DNA from: an uncultured Roseibium sp.
GTDB taxonomy: Bacteria; Pseudomonadota; Alphaproteobacteria; Rhizobiales; Stappiaceae
Direction: 5' to 3'
Assembly (NCBI RefSeq): GCF_947494555.1
Contig: NZ_CANLVF010000001.1
Coordinates: forward strand, 248,001 to 312,000
Length of the DNA stretch: 64,000 nucleotides
The translations under genes and the position numbers were made by a program. Positions 44,268 through 53,369 of this stretch are shown here, piece by piece. Below the pieces are notes generated by a model. The model saw nothing but the letters and a program-made list of their open reading frames with translations. It had not been told where the DNA came from and searched no databases. Each line of letters starts with the position of its first letter. Positions within the stretch are counted from its first letter, which is position 1.

Positions 44268-45347
44268 TCATGCCGGGTCCGGGCGCGTTATGTGCACCTT
44301 GTCTGGATCATAGGCTTCCGCCAACAGACGTTCCTGATCACTCGCGAGCCTGCTTCCAGTTGAACCAGTGTCGTTGATGCCGTCCGTTTTCGTTCCATGG
44401 AACTTGCTCATGTTGAAGTCCGCCTCAACAAAGCCGCCCTCGCGGCAGTCTGCGTGTGTGAAATCCGCCGATTTCAGATCCGCCCTGTCGAAGCGCGCTT
44501 GCCTGCAATCAGCGCTGTCGAATACCCCCATCTGTAGCTGTGCGGAAACAAAGGAGGCTTTCGTTGCCGTCGCATTTGCGAATACGGCATTTTGCAGGTT
44601 AGCCTGATTGAACCTGGCTTCAGAGACGTTAGATCCCGCAAACATGGCGTAAGGCGCACTTGCTCTCTCAAAAGACGCTGTCTCGAGACTGCAATTCACA
44701 AACTGGCTTCGCGCAAGATCCGCTTCGTCAAATCGAACACCGGCAAGTTTGCTGTCAGACAAGGTGTTTCCCTGGAAACGTCCGCCTGAAAAGTCTCTTT
44801 GTGACAGGTTGCTTTGTGCGAACAGTACCTCTTCGAACGTGGCAGCGGTGAGGTCCGACGCTCTCAGGTCCGCTTTTGTGAATGTGGACCTGTACCAGGA
44901 GGTGCCCGAGAGACCGATCCCGTCAACAGTGCTTTCCAGCAGGGCGCAGCGATCCAAATCGCTGCCTGCAATGCTGGCCTGTTCCAAGGCGGAACCGATC
45001 AGGTTGCATCCCGTCATGTCGCAACGTTCGAACGTTGCCTGTTGGAGATTTGTCGTGATGAAATTTGAATCTTCGAAGCTGCAGTTCTGAAAGATGCAAA
45101 GAGGTGCCGTGCAGCGCATGAAGATGGTCGATGCAATCCGGCAACCGGCAAATGATGTCTTTTTGAAAACGCATTTGATGAAAGTGCAGTCCGAAATGAC
45201 GCAGTCACTGAAGTCAGTGCCCTCAAATACGCAATTCACAAATCTGCCTTCCGAGAGGTCACGGGAGGATGCGTGAAGGCCGACGAAGGTCTTGCCTTCG
45301 ATTGTAAGGCCGCCCTCGATCCTCAGGAGAAGTTCCTCAATCAACAT
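44268..45347 (-). CDS. Pentapeptide-repeat protein
   Basis: This is a 359-residue protein made almost wholly of A/C(D/N)LXX-type pentapeptide repeats (FVNCVFEGTDFSDCVISDC, FERCDMTGCNLIGSALEQA and on) from about residue 30 to 310, which fold as a right-handed square beta-helix. A short Asp/Pro C-terminus (YDPDKVHITRPDPA) follows. Its start overlaps the end of the DUF2169 gene by 11 bases, so they are translationally coupled. In DUF2169 loci such proteins are thought to act as adaptors between chaperone and spike; that role is inferred. The number of Cys residues in the helix is high. Confidence 0.88.
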   Translation of the reverse strand: MLIEELLLRIEGGLTIEGKTFVGLHASSRDLSEGRFVNCVFEGTDFSDCVISDCTFIKCVFKKTSFAGCRIASTIFMRCTAPLCIFQNCSFEDSNFITTNLQQATFERCDMTGCNLIGSALEQASIAGSDLDRCALLESTVDGIGLSGTSWYRSTFTKADLRASDLTAATFEEVLFAQSNLSQRDFSGGRFQGNTLSDSKLAGVRFDEADLARSQFVNCSLETASFERASAPYAMFAGSNVSEARFNQANLQNAVFANATATKASFVSAQLQMGVFDSADCRQARFDRADLKSADFTHADCREGGFVEADFNMSKFHGTKTDGINDTGSTGSRLASDQERLLAEAYDPDKVHITRPDPA

Positions 45348-48300
45348 GGCTCGGCAACTCCAAAATGGTCCGGCCGGTGTACGCGCCGGTCAGATCCGCC
45401 GCCGCCAGCGTCAATCCCGACAGGTTTGCGCCATAAAGGCTGGCAGACCTGAAATTCGCCGCGGTTGCATCACAACCGTCGAACTGGGCCTCCAGAAGGT
45501 TTGCAGCGACAAGGTTGGCGTGCCTGAGATCCACGCCGGTAAACATTGATCGTTTGCCGTCAAACGCACGGCAATCACTGTGGGAGAAGTCACAGTTTAG
45601 GAAACTGCATTCGCGCATCTTCGATTTGACAAACCGTCCGCGCCGCAAGGATGTCCCGAAAAAGCAGACATGATGCGCCGATATGCTATCGAATGCAGCA
45701 CCGCTCAAATCGGTCTTTCCCGCGAAGTTGGATTTGGAGATGGTCATGTTCGACCAGTTCGAGCCAGGTGCTTGAAGGTCAGTGAACAGGACTTTCTCAA
45801 GGTGGCTCGAAGACCAGGATGTTTCCGGTGCTGTACATTCAATGAATGTGCAGTCGCGCAGTTTCGAATTGTCGAACTTTCCGCCGGTAAGGTCGCAATT
45901 CAGGAACGTGCAGTCTTCAAAGAAACAGTTGCTCAGGTTCGCGCCGGCAAGGTCTGCCCTTGAAAGGATTAATCCGGAAAACCTGGATCCCTCGAAATCC
46001 GCGCCTCGGAAGGACGGTTCCAGCCAGTAGCGTTCGGAGAAATTGCAGTGCCGAAAACTGGCATCTGGTGCGGTACATTTCGACAGGTTTGCGCGCGAAA
46101 GTTCCGCGTGGTCGAACTGCGCCCCTTCCATTCTCGCATCGGTGAGGGCGCTGGCCGTCAGTATTGCGTGACGGAGATTGGCCTGGGTCAGCAGGGCCGT
46201 CTCCAACAAGGTGCCGGAAAAGTCCAGACCGCCCCCAAGATCTCTTCCGCTCAGGTTTGCGCCGGCAATATCCCTGCGCGAAAAGCTCTCCCCTGCCGCA
46301 AGTCGCTCAGCGACCAATGCGCCCAACCGCGTACGAACATCTTCAGAATAATCCTCGAGCGGATAGATCGCCTGGGGGAGTTGCGAACGCTCATGATCCT
46401 GTCCTGCCAGAAGCTCGCGCTCGTCCTTGTCGAGCTCGGCGTAGAAGTCTTCGACGGTCGTCGTGAGAGCCTTGCTTGTCTCACCGAGCAATGAATGCGC
46501 ATCGAAAGCTTCCTGATGCTGTCTCGCGAGACGCTCGGCTTCGGCTGCCACAATCTGGTTTGGAGGAGCTTTTTTTCCGGCAGAACCAGGCAGGAGATCG
46601 GCGAGCGCCGCGTCTACTTTGTCGAGTACGGCTTTGGTGTCTGCGTTCATATCTTCGATGATTGCCGCAGCGTCCTCAAACGTTTCGGTTTTTTTTGAAC
46701 CCTGTGAGCTGTCATCTCCGAAAGCATCCAAAGCACCTTGTGGAACAAGGGATTTGGGATCCGGGATCGAAAGGTCAGGTGCATCGAGATTTTCAAGCTG
46801 TTGCTTCAGTTTGTAAAACGGGTCGGCTTCCGGCAACGAGAGCGCCCGCGCCCGGGCCCTTTGAAATACCTCGTCGTCACCACCTGATGCTGTTGCGATG
46901 TTCAGCTTTTGCAGGATGTCATCAACCGCCTCGCTTACGACGGTCTCCGGCGCGGCCGTTTTTTCTTGTCCTGCCTGCGGTTCTTTCAAACCCGTTTCTG
47001 CGGAGGCCATCATTTTCGCATTTGCCGCGAGAAGGGACGGGTCGGTCAGATCCTTCATGGTGGACTTGAAAAGTTCCCCGGTCTGCGGATCTCCGGACTT
47101 GATCGCGTCTTCAAGTGCCCTTGCCGGCAGCTGCGGAAAAGAGAGGCCTGATTGCTCGATGAAGGCTTGGGCCGCTGTTCCTCCGTCTGAGGCTGACAAC
47201 GCGTCCATTGCCTGAAAAGTCTCCTTCAATGCACCGGCCATATCGACACGCCCGGCGACAAGATCATCCGGGTCCGGAAGCGGTATGCGTGGCACATCGG
47301 GCAATTTCATGCCAGGAAGCAGAGCCTCGGGCAGACCGCTCTTCGACTTCATGTCCTCAAGGGAGGCATGGAGATGCCGCTCGGTCTTTCGGGCAACCTT
47401 TTCCGTGTAGTCCCTGGATCTCGCTTCAACGGCCTGACGCTCCGTTTCGGATAGCACAGGCATGAGCTGTTGTTCGTTCAGCGCGTGGAGCGGTCCGTCG
47501 ACGGGGTCGGTTCTCAAGCGGAAGACCTCGGCATAGTGCTCCGCCGAGCGCGGCTCTTCGGACAGGCGTTCAAGACCTGCAACAAACCCGGCAAGCGAAT
47601 GAATCATCGCATCCGTGACTTCCAGCAGGCCTCCGAAGTAAACGCCTGCCAAGGCGTCGGATCCGAAGATCCAGAGTGTGTCGAACTTCAATCCGATTTC
47701 AGTAAGGGTTTCTGCTTTATCGTCATGGACGGCAAACAGGCGCGGAACGAGGCCGGGCAAATGGCCTCTTAATTCCGGAACGTCGGCCTGCATTCCTTTC
47801 ACTACTACTTTCTCATCGCCGGACAGCGGTTCCGCCAATCGCTGGTCCTGGGGTGCCACGTTGAAATAATCGAATTTGAAACCGGGTGGAGGCCCTGGGA
47901 ACGTTGTATGCATCCAGGCACCGTCAACCTGACCCAGGCAGGACTTTCGAAGCGGGTGCTCAGCGTCGAGCGGACCGAAGAGCACGGGTTCGGGAGCATC
48001 GGCCGGATGCAGCACAAGGTCCTTGGGGTTTTCGATATTCGGCAGCGGTGCATAGCCGAATTGCTGCATCACATGGTCAATCTGAAAGCCCTTGCCCAGC
48101 TTGTTGACCGCATGGGTTTCGCCGCCAAATGCATGTCTTGGGTCAAGTGGCAGACTTTCAAAGGCTTCGGCATGCGTCAGGGTGAAGTCATCGCGGTGCT
48201 GCCGGGTCCAAAAGCGCTTTCCGAAGACCAGTGCTGCCTTGCGAAAGTCGCCGACCGATACGGAAACCTCAACCGACTGTGCCGGAATGCCGCCCGGTGC

Positions 48301-48537
48301 CTGTGCTTCACCGGCAATGAGGACTTCAGGCTGTCCCTTGGGGAATCCAAGGTCGGCAACGGTTCCTGCCGGCATCCGTCCACTTGAAATCGAGAGATAC
48401 TGATCCTCTGAAACCAGCGTGTCGGTTTGAGAAAGATCCGCTCCATAATACAAGGTTGCGACAAGGTACTTCGCGCTTCCGAACGTTTGAACGTTCTGAA
48501 CGCAGGAAAGTTTCGTCGGTTTGATTACCTTCACCAT
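45337..48537 (-). CDS. DUF2169 type VI adaptor fused to pentapeptide repeats
   Basis: This is a 1066-residue protein. I chose the ATG at 48535-48537 (MVKVIKPTKLS) because DUF2169 proteins begin MKVIKP; the frame is open to a GTG at 48585, and neither has a strong ribosome site. Residues 1 to about 290 are DUF2169 (LVATLYYGADL, KAALVFGKRFW, LDPRHAFGG, then NPKDLVL). A long helical, Glu/Pro-rich middle of about 450 residues follows, then pentapeptide repeats from about 750 to 1050 (GANLSGRDLGGGLDFSG and on). DUF2169 proteins are type VI effector chaperone-adaptors that act with PAAR-like partners. It heads the minus-strand island and its end overlaps the next pentapeptide gene. Confidence 0.82.
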   Translation of the reverse strand: MVKVIKPTKLSCVQNVQTFGSAKYLVATLYYGADLSQTDTLVSEDQYLSISSGRMPAGTVADLGFPKGQPEVLIAGEAQAPGGIPAQSVEVSVSVGDFRKAALVFGKRFWTRQHRDDFTLTHAEAFESLPLDPRHAFGGETHAVNKLGKGFQIDHVMQQFGYAPLPNIENPKDLVLHPADAPEPVLFGPLDAEHPLRKSCLGQVDGAWMHTTFPGPPPGFKFDYFNVAPQDQRLAEPLSGDEKVVVKGMQADVPELRGHLPGLVPRLFAVHDDKAETLTEIGLKFDTLWIFGSDALAGVYFGGLLEVTDAMIHSLAGFVAGLERLSEEPRSAEHYAEVFRLRTDPVDGPLHALNEQQLMPVLSETERQAVEARSRDYTEKVARKTERHLHASLEDMKSKSGLPEALLPGMKLPDVPRIPLPDPDDLVAGRVDMAGALKETFQAMDALSASDGGTAAQAFIEQSGLSFPQLPARALEDAIKSGDPQTGELFKSTMKDLTDPSLLAANAKMMASAETGLKEPQAGQEKTAAPETVVSEAVDDILQKLNIATASGGDDEVFQRARARALSLPEADPFYKLKQQLENLDAPDLSIPDPKSLVPQGALDAFGDDSSQGSKKTETFEDAAAIIEDMNADTKAVLDKVDAALADLLPGSAGKKAPPNQIVAAEAERLARQHQEAFDAHSLLGETSKALTTTVEDFYAELDKDERELLAGQDHERSQLPQAIYPLEDYSEDVRTRLGALVAERLAAGESFSRRDIAGANLSGRDLGGGLDFSGTLLETALLTQANLRHAILTASALTDARMEGAQFDHAELSRANLSKCTAPDASFRHCNFSERYWLEPSFRGADFEGSRFSGLILSRADLAGANLSNCFFEDCTFLNCDLTGGKFDNSKLRDCTFIECTAPETSWSSSHLEKVLFTDLQAPGSNWSNMTISKSNFAGKTDLSGAAFDSISAHHVCFFGTSLRRGRFVKSKMRECSFLNCDFSHSDCRAFDGKRSMFTGVDLRHANLVAANLLEAQFDGCDATAANFRSASLYGANLSGLTLAAADLTGAYTGRTILELPSHVD

Positions 48538-48805
48538 GAGCGAAAACTGGCCGATATCTGTCGCGTCGAAAGACCAACTTAACACCTGATGCGGATTTGT
48601 TGAGTTTCAAATGTGTAATGATGGCTTGGGCCACTTTGCGTCTTTTCGTTGAAGCGTGTAGGAAGGCAACTTTCCGGGCGGGTCACAATTGGCCATCAGG
48701 AGGGGAGCGCAAATCCCCGGTGGAGCGCACCGCAATCCTTAATGATCAAAACGGATCCTGGCGCGAATTGAACCGGCATGTTTGGTCATGACACGGTCGT
48801 TGGCG

Positions 48806-49723
48806 CTAATCGACCGTGATCAATTCCAGGAATTGCTGCAAGACGGCCGATTGATGGCGGTCGCCACGCCAGATGGCGCAGATCGGCGAAGAATATCGAA
48901 AGATATCCGGGCGCAGCTCCTTGAAATCGTAGAGTGCCTGACTGGTGCAATGCGTTGGAAAAAAGCCGAGATAAACGCCGGCACCCACCAAGGCCAGAAC
49001 GGCTTCGGTTTGAAAAACGATCGTTCCCACTGGGAATTTCTGTTTGAGATTTCGGAGCATGCTGCTTTCAAAATAGCCGCGATAAACCAGCGCGTGCTCT
49101 AGTATTTCCGCTTCGCTCAAGGGCTCTCCGGCACTGAGTGCAATCGACATCGGATGTTCGCCGGCGCAAAAAAGTCCGACTTCTTCGTCATAGAGACGAC
49201 GGTATTTCAAACTCGGGTGGCGCTGGTAATCCGGGACAATTCCGAAATGCAGTTTTCCGTCGATGACAGCCCGCTCCACTTCGGCGGGTGTTCCGGTCAT
49301 CAGGCTCACGTCAACCTCCGGCGCATCGTCCTTAAAGCGACGTATGGCTGAGACAAGGGGATTGCGTTCATCCGACAAGGTGTAGTCGATCATGCCTATG
49401 TCAATCTTGCCGACAAGCTGCCGGTTTATGGACGCGACGCTGGTCGCAAACTCATCAGCCGCAGCAAGCAGACGTTCGATATGTTCCAGTGCAATTTCAC
49501 CTTGCTGGGTGAGTGAAAAGCCGCTTCGCCCGCGATGACAGAGCCGGATGCCGAGGCGCGTTTCCAGATCGGAAATCTGCCTTGATATCGTTGAGGCCCC
49601 GACGCCAAGTTCTGTCTGGGCCGCTGAAAGGCCCGAACACTCTATTACCGTTTTAAAGACCCGCATCAGACGGATATCCGCGCCGCTTACGGTTCCTGAA
49701 AAAGCATTCTTTCGCCGGGCCAT
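48806..49723 (-). CDS. LysR family transcriptional regulator
   Basis: This is a 305-residue LysR protein. The helix-turn-helix is at about residues 33-57 (LSAAQTELGVGASTISRQISDLE) followed by TRLGIRLCHRG. The ligand-binding half begins near residue 100 (LVGKIDIGMIDYTL). It is divergent from the ureohydrolase gene, with a small palindrome in the 121-base gap, so I infer control of the ureohydrolase-Rid operon and perhaps of the polyamine-type transporter beyond it. The inducer could be the guanidino compound or polyamine itself. Confidence 0.92.
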   Translation of the reverse strand: MARRKNAFSGTVSGADIRLMRVFKTVIECSGLSAAQTELGVGASTISRQISDLETRLGIRLCHRGRSGFSLTQQGEIALEHIERLLAAADEFATSVASINRQLVGKIDIGMIDYTLSDERNPLVSAIRRFKDDAPEVDVSLMTGTPAEVERAVIDGKLHFGIVPDYQRHPSLKYRRLYDEEVGLFCAGEHPMSIALSAGEPLSEAEILEHALVYRGYFESSMLRNLKQKFPVGTIVFQTEAVLALVGAGVYLGFFPTHCTSQALYDFKELRPDIFRYSSPICAIWRGDRHQSAVLQQFLELITVD

Positions 49724-49750
49724 GGATCAACAACACCTCAAAATTTCGCA

Positions 49751-49764
49751 TGCATGTTTATGCA
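49751..49764. promoter_or_regulatory. Palindrome between divergent LysR and ureohydrolase genes
   Basis: TGCAT at 49751-49755, a 4-base spacer, and ATGCA at 49760-49764 form a perfect inverted repeat, 27 bases before the LysR start on the minus strand and 80 bases before the ureohydrolase start. It is a plausible LysR recognition half of the shared promoter. Confidence 0.35.
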
Positions 49765-49844
49765 AGTGTTCTTTGGATTGTTCAACTTTGTGACGATTAA
49801 AAACCGCCTTATTCAAGTCCAAACGTGTTTTTGAGGAGCGACAT

Positions 49845-50897
49845 ATGGCGGACGCAAAACTCGCGGCCCTTAGGGAAAAATTCGGCAATGCCGATGGCGG
49901 AACACTGTTCACACCGAAATATCGGAAGATCGCCTCGAAAATATTTGCCGAAGGTGGAAAACGTCCGGCGCCATATTCCGGGATACCGACACTGCTCGAC
50001 GCTCCGCAATCGACTTTGGAGAGGGCAGGGGAGTTGCAAGTAGCGCTTTATGGCGCGCCAATGGATCTGGGTGTCACAAATCGCAACGGCGCCCGTTTTG
50101 GTCCGCGAGCCTTGCGTTCAATCGAACGCGTAGGGCCTTACAACGATGCGCTTGAGACGGCGCCTTTGCACGAAATGCGCGTTGCGGATCTTGGCGATGT
50201 GCCCTTCAGCAGCCGGTTCGATCTTGCGCAGAGCCACAAGGAAATCGAAGACTACGTGGCTCAGATCGTATCGGCGGGTGCGATCCCGATCGGGGTCGGC
50301 GGCGATCATTCCATCACCCATCCGATCTTGCGCGCGGTCGGGCGGAAAGAGCCTTTGGGAATGGTGCATATCGATGCCCATTGCGACACCGGCGGCGCCT
50401 ACGAAAACGAGAAGTTTCACCACGGGGGACCTTTCCGCAACGCCGTTCTCGACGGCGTTCTGGCGCCGGAGCGGACGATCCAGATCGGCATTCGGGGTGC
50501 CGCCGGGTACATCTGGGAGTTTTCTGAAATGTCCGGCATGACCGTTGTCGAGGCCAAAGACATCACCGATGCGAGTTTTCCGGGTTTGATCGAAAAGGCC
50601 CGTCAGGTCGTGGGAAGCGGCCCGACCTATCTTTCCTTTGACATCGACAGTCTTGATCCGGCTTTCGCGCCCGGTACAGGCACACCGGAAATCGGCGGCC
50701 TGACGACCCGGGAGGCGCTACGTCTGATCCGCGGCCTCAAGGGGCTCAATTTTGTCGGCGGCGATGTTGTTGAAGTCGCGCCAGCCTATGACCAAACAAC
50801 AAATACTGCGCATGCAGGGGCTCAAATGCTCTTTGAAATCTTGAGCCTGATGCAGTTCTCTCCCTCCCTTCCCGAAACAGAAAGTGAAACCAAATGA
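49845..50897 (+). CDS. Ureohydrolase family protein, agmatinase/guanidinobutyrase-like
   Basis: This is a 350-residue binuclear manganese hydrolase that would split a guanidino compound into urea and an amine. Metal ligands are all present: GGDHS with His155, HIDAHCD with Asp177, His179 and Asp181, and SFDIDSLDP with Asp266 and Asp268. The DAHCDT form and the length are like guanidinobutyrase and guanidinopropionase rather than arginase; the exact substrate is not provable here. The start has GAGGAG upstream. The Rid gene begins inside its stop codon (ATGA), so both are one operon. A polyamine-type ABC importer lies close by. Confidence 0.9.
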   Translation: MADAKLAALREKFGNADGGTLFTPKYRKIASKIFAEGGKRPAPYSGIPTLLDAPQSTLERAGELQVALYGAPMDLGVTNRNGARFGPRALRSIERVGPYNDALETAPLHEMRVADLGDVPFSSRFDLAQSHKEIEDYVAQIVSAGAIPIGVGGDHSITHPILRAVGRKEPLGMVHIDAHCDTGGAYENEKFHHGGPFRNAVLDGVLAPERTIQIGIRGAAGYIWEFSEMSGMTVVEAKDITDASFPGLIEKARQVVGSGPTYLSFDIDSLDPAFAPGTGTPEIGGLTTREALRLIRGLKGLNFVGGDVVEVAPAYDQTTNTAHAGAQMLFEILSLMQFSPSLPETESETK

Positions 50898-51238
50898 CGA
50901 TCGAACGCCTCGAAAAAGGCAGCCGCATGAGCCAGGCAGTGGTTCACGGCAACACGGTGTATCTGGCCGGACAGGTTGGCGAGGGCCCGGATATGGAAAG
51001 CCAGACCCGATCCATGCTTGCGGAGGTGGATCGTCTGCTGGCATCTGCAGGAAGCAGCAAATCGGACATCTTGTCAGCTCAGATCTGGGTTGCCGACATG
51101 GCGGATGTCGGCGCCATGAACACAGTTTGGGACGCATGGATAGATCCGCAAAATCCTCCGGCCCGGGCCTGTGTGGAAAGCAAGCTGGTTCTTCCCGAGT
51201 TCCTGGTCGAAGTCATGATCGTCGCAGCCAAGAAATAG
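50894..51238 (+). CDS. RidA/YjgF family protein
   Basis: This is a 114-residue Rid-superfamily protein. Such proteins hydrolyse reactive enamine/imine intermediates or act as related deaminases. The fold markers are GNTVYLAGQVGEG early, QTRSMLAEVDRLLASAGSSKSDIL in the helix, and PPARACVESKL with the key Arg before the last strand. The ATG overlaps the ureohydrolase stop by 4 bases, so expression is coupled. It may deal with an imine made from the amine released upstream. It is convergent with the ABC ATPase gene. Confidence 0.9.
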   Translation: MTIERLEKGSRMSQAVVHGNTVYLAGQVGEGPDMESQTRSMLAEVDRLLASAGSSKSDILSAQIWVADMADVGAMNTVWDAWIDPQNPPARACVESKLVLPEFLVEVMIVAAKK

Positions 51239-51296
51239 TCGATAGATGGCAACTCCAGAACGAGCAATTTGCTGACCTGATGGCGTGGGAACTGTT

Positions 51297-51331
51297 CAAC
51301 GCCGCGAGCAATTATCTGAATTGCGGCGTTG
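51297..51331. terminator. Hairpin between convergent Rid and ABC ATPase genes
   Basis: CAACGCCGC at 51297-51305 and GCGGCGTTG at 51323-51331 form a 9-base perfect stem, with CAATT/AATTG able to extend pairing inside the loop. It lies between two convergent genes and has no T-run, so it is at best a bidirectional weak terminator or an RNA-end stabiliser. Confidence 0.4.
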
Positions 51332-51464
51332 AAGAAATGCGTGCGCGCGTGCACCCGCTTTGCCGGGTCCACGCTCCAGAAAGTTTTGAATTTGGGGACG
51401 CGCGGAACAGGCAGTCGGAGCGGCATACGAGACGCATGACTGGTTGTCGGGTCAGCGAAACACC

Positions 51465-52517
51465 TTAACTGGCGGCAAAGACCGAAATGCGCGCTGGATC
51501 GACAGTCAGGGTTACCAGGTCGCCCACCTGAAATTCGATTTCATCGGAAGCGGAACCGCGCACCCGGATTTCCTGATCCTCAAAGCTGACCAGCCATTCC
51601 TTGAAGGCTCCGAGATCGCGGGCAAAGACGACACGTCCTGCTGCTTCCTGATCGGCTTGAGCTGAGCGCAGCGAGATGTTTTCAGCGCGCACAGCAACGT
51701 TGACGGCTGTGCCGGGGTCATGATCAACGGCCATTTCCACGGTATTGCCGAAGAGCACAAGCCGGCCATTCTCACCGACCCTGGTCCGGACGAGATTTGC
51801 AGCGCCAATGAAATCTGCAACAAGGCTGTTGGCCGGCTGGCGGTAAACGCTGGTTGGCGTTGCTGCTTGCTGGACCTTGCCGTGATCCAGCACGACAAGT
51901 TCGTCAGCCAGCATCATTGCCTCGGTCTGGTCATGCGTGACCAGCACGGTCGTGACGCCGAATTTCTGCTGCAGTCGTCGCAGTTCGATCTGCATATTGT
52001 CGCGAAGTTTTGCATCCAGCGCAGACAAGGGTTCGTCCAGAAGAAAAAGCTTCGGTTTGATCGCAAGCGCTCTGGCAATTGCCACCCTTTGACGCTGTCC
52101 TCCGGACAAGGCCGATACGGCACGATCCGCAATATCTGGAAGCTCAATCACGGTTAGAAGTTCTTCGACACGTTCGCGTTGTTCTTTTGCCGAAGCCTTG
52201 CGAAGCTTCAGCCCGTAGGCGATGTTTTGGGCAACGCTCATGTGCGGGAACAGCGCCAGCGACTGGAAGACCATTCCGAAGCCGCGTTTGTGCGGAGGGA
52301 TATCCGAGATATCGGCACCATCCAGCAACAGGCGCCCTTTTGTGGGCTTTTCAAATCCCGCGATGATGCGCAGCAATGTGGTCTTGCCGCAGCCGGACGG
52401 CCCCAACAGACACACAAAAGAGCCTCGCTCGATCTTCAAGTCGATTTGGGTGAGTGCCGTTACCGGTCCGAAGGACTTTGAAACGGCTTCGATGTTCAAA
52501 TGCGTGTTGGTCACCAT
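51465..52517 (-). CDS. ABC transporter ATP-binding protein, spermidine/putrescine-type (PotA-like)
   Basis: This is a 350-residue cytoplasmic ATPase that powers the importer encoded by the three genes before it. Walker A is GPSGCGKTT, the Q-loop is FQS, the signature is LSGGQRQRVAIARAL, Walker B is LFLLDEP and the switch is VTHDQTEA. The last 110 residues form the TOBE regulatory domain of PotA-like ATPases (TRVGENGRLVLFG, VAVRAENISL). It lies 9 bases after the second permease gene and closes the operon. The operon encodes uptake, not export. Confidence 0.93.
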   Translation of the reverse strand: MVTNTHLNIEAVSKSFGPVTALTQIDLKIERGSFVCLLGPSGCGKTTLLRIIAGFEKPTKGRLLLDGADISDIPPHKRGFGMVFQSLALFPHMSVAQNIAYGLKLRKASAKEQRERVEELLTVIELPDIADRAVSALSGGQRQRVAIARALAIKPKLFLLDEPLSALDAKLRDNMQIELRRLQQKFGVTTVLVTHDQTEAMMLADELVVLDHGKVQQAATPTSVYRQPANSLVADFIGAANLVRTRVGENGRLVLFGNTVEMAVDHDPGTAVNVAVRAENISLRSAQADQEAAGRVVFARDLGAFKEWLVSFEDQEIRVRGSASDEIEFQVGDLVTLTVDPARISVFAAS

Positions 52518-52526
52518 GAGCCTTTG

Positions 52527-53369
52527 TCAGAACAGATTGCCGCGTCCGGCGATCAGCTTGTCGACAAGCACCACCAGGAAGACATCCACCACAATTATGA
52601 AGACGGAAAGCGCGAGGGTCGCGGGATCCAGCGACGACACCGTTCGACTGTACATCCATATCGGCAACGTGCTGAGGTCGATTGTGTACATGAAAAAGGT
52701 GACGGTAAATTCGTTGAAGCTGATAATCAGCGCAAAGATCAAACCGGCCAGAATGCCGGCTTTCATCAACGGAATGACGACATCCCAAATCGCGCGCAGC
52801 GGTGATGCGCCGAGCGAAATTGCAGCTTCCTCGATTTCCACGCTGATGCCGTTCATGGCGCTCAGACAGTTGCGCAAAACAAACGGCAGAACCAGGGCAA
52901 TGTGCGGAATTGCAATGCGCCAGATGCCGAGGTCGAATTGCAGACTTTCGGCAATCAACAGGAAGGCGATACCAAGCATAACCAGCGGAAACACCAGTGG
53001 CAGCGTGAACAGAAGTTCCATGCCTTCGCGCAAATTCCGGTTGCTGCGTGCCAGCGCATAGGCAAGCGGAATACAGACCAGCGTTGATATGACCATGACC
53101 AGGAAGGCAACCAGCAGGCTGGTGAAGGTGCTGTCGACGACCGATTGCGCGCTGGATGGATCTTCACTTGTGAACAGCTGCAGGACTTCAACATACCAGC
53201 GGAGCGAAAACTCCGTGGGTGGAAAGCTCGAATACTCCGAAGCGGAAAACGACATGATCGTCACAACGATCACGGGCAGCGAGGATATCAGAATTCCGAT
53301 TGTTGCAAGAAACAGGATGACGAACCGGTAGGTTCCGCCACCTTCCCTTGGGAGAAGGCCGACCCGCAT
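52527..53369 (-). CDS. ABC transporter permease, PotC-like
   Basis: This is a 280-residue inner-membrane permease with six predicted helices (FVILFLATIGILISSLPVI is the first). The start is the ATG at 53367-53369, which shares one base with the stop of the preceding permease gene (TGATG), a coupled junction. The cytoplasmic coupling loop reads EEAAISLGASPLRAIWDVVIPLM, the EAA motif of binding-protein-dependent permeases. It pairs with the permease encoded at 53369. The substrate is probably a polyamine or similar cation, from family only. Confidence 0.92.
   Translation of the reverse strand: MRVGLLPREGGGTYRFVILFLATIGILISSLPVIVVTIMSFSASEYSSFPPTEFSLRWYVEVLQLFTSEDPSSAQSVVDSTFTSLLVAFLVMVISTLVCIPLAYALARSNRNLREGMELLFTLPLVFPLVMLGIAFLLIAESLQFDLGIWRIAIPHIALVLPFVLRNCLSAMNGISVEIEEAAISLGASPLRAIWDVVIPLMKAGILAGLIFALIISFNEFTVTFFMYTIDLSTLPIWMYSRTVSSLDPATLALSVFIIVVDVFLVVLVDKLIAGRGNLF

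Noticed and set aside
43762..44271. An alternative 169-codon frame over the PAAR-like gene
   Set aside because: The frame starting at 44225 has a perfect ribosome site and the Cys/Pro/Gly pattern of DUF4150; the other frame is Arg-rich and unstructured.
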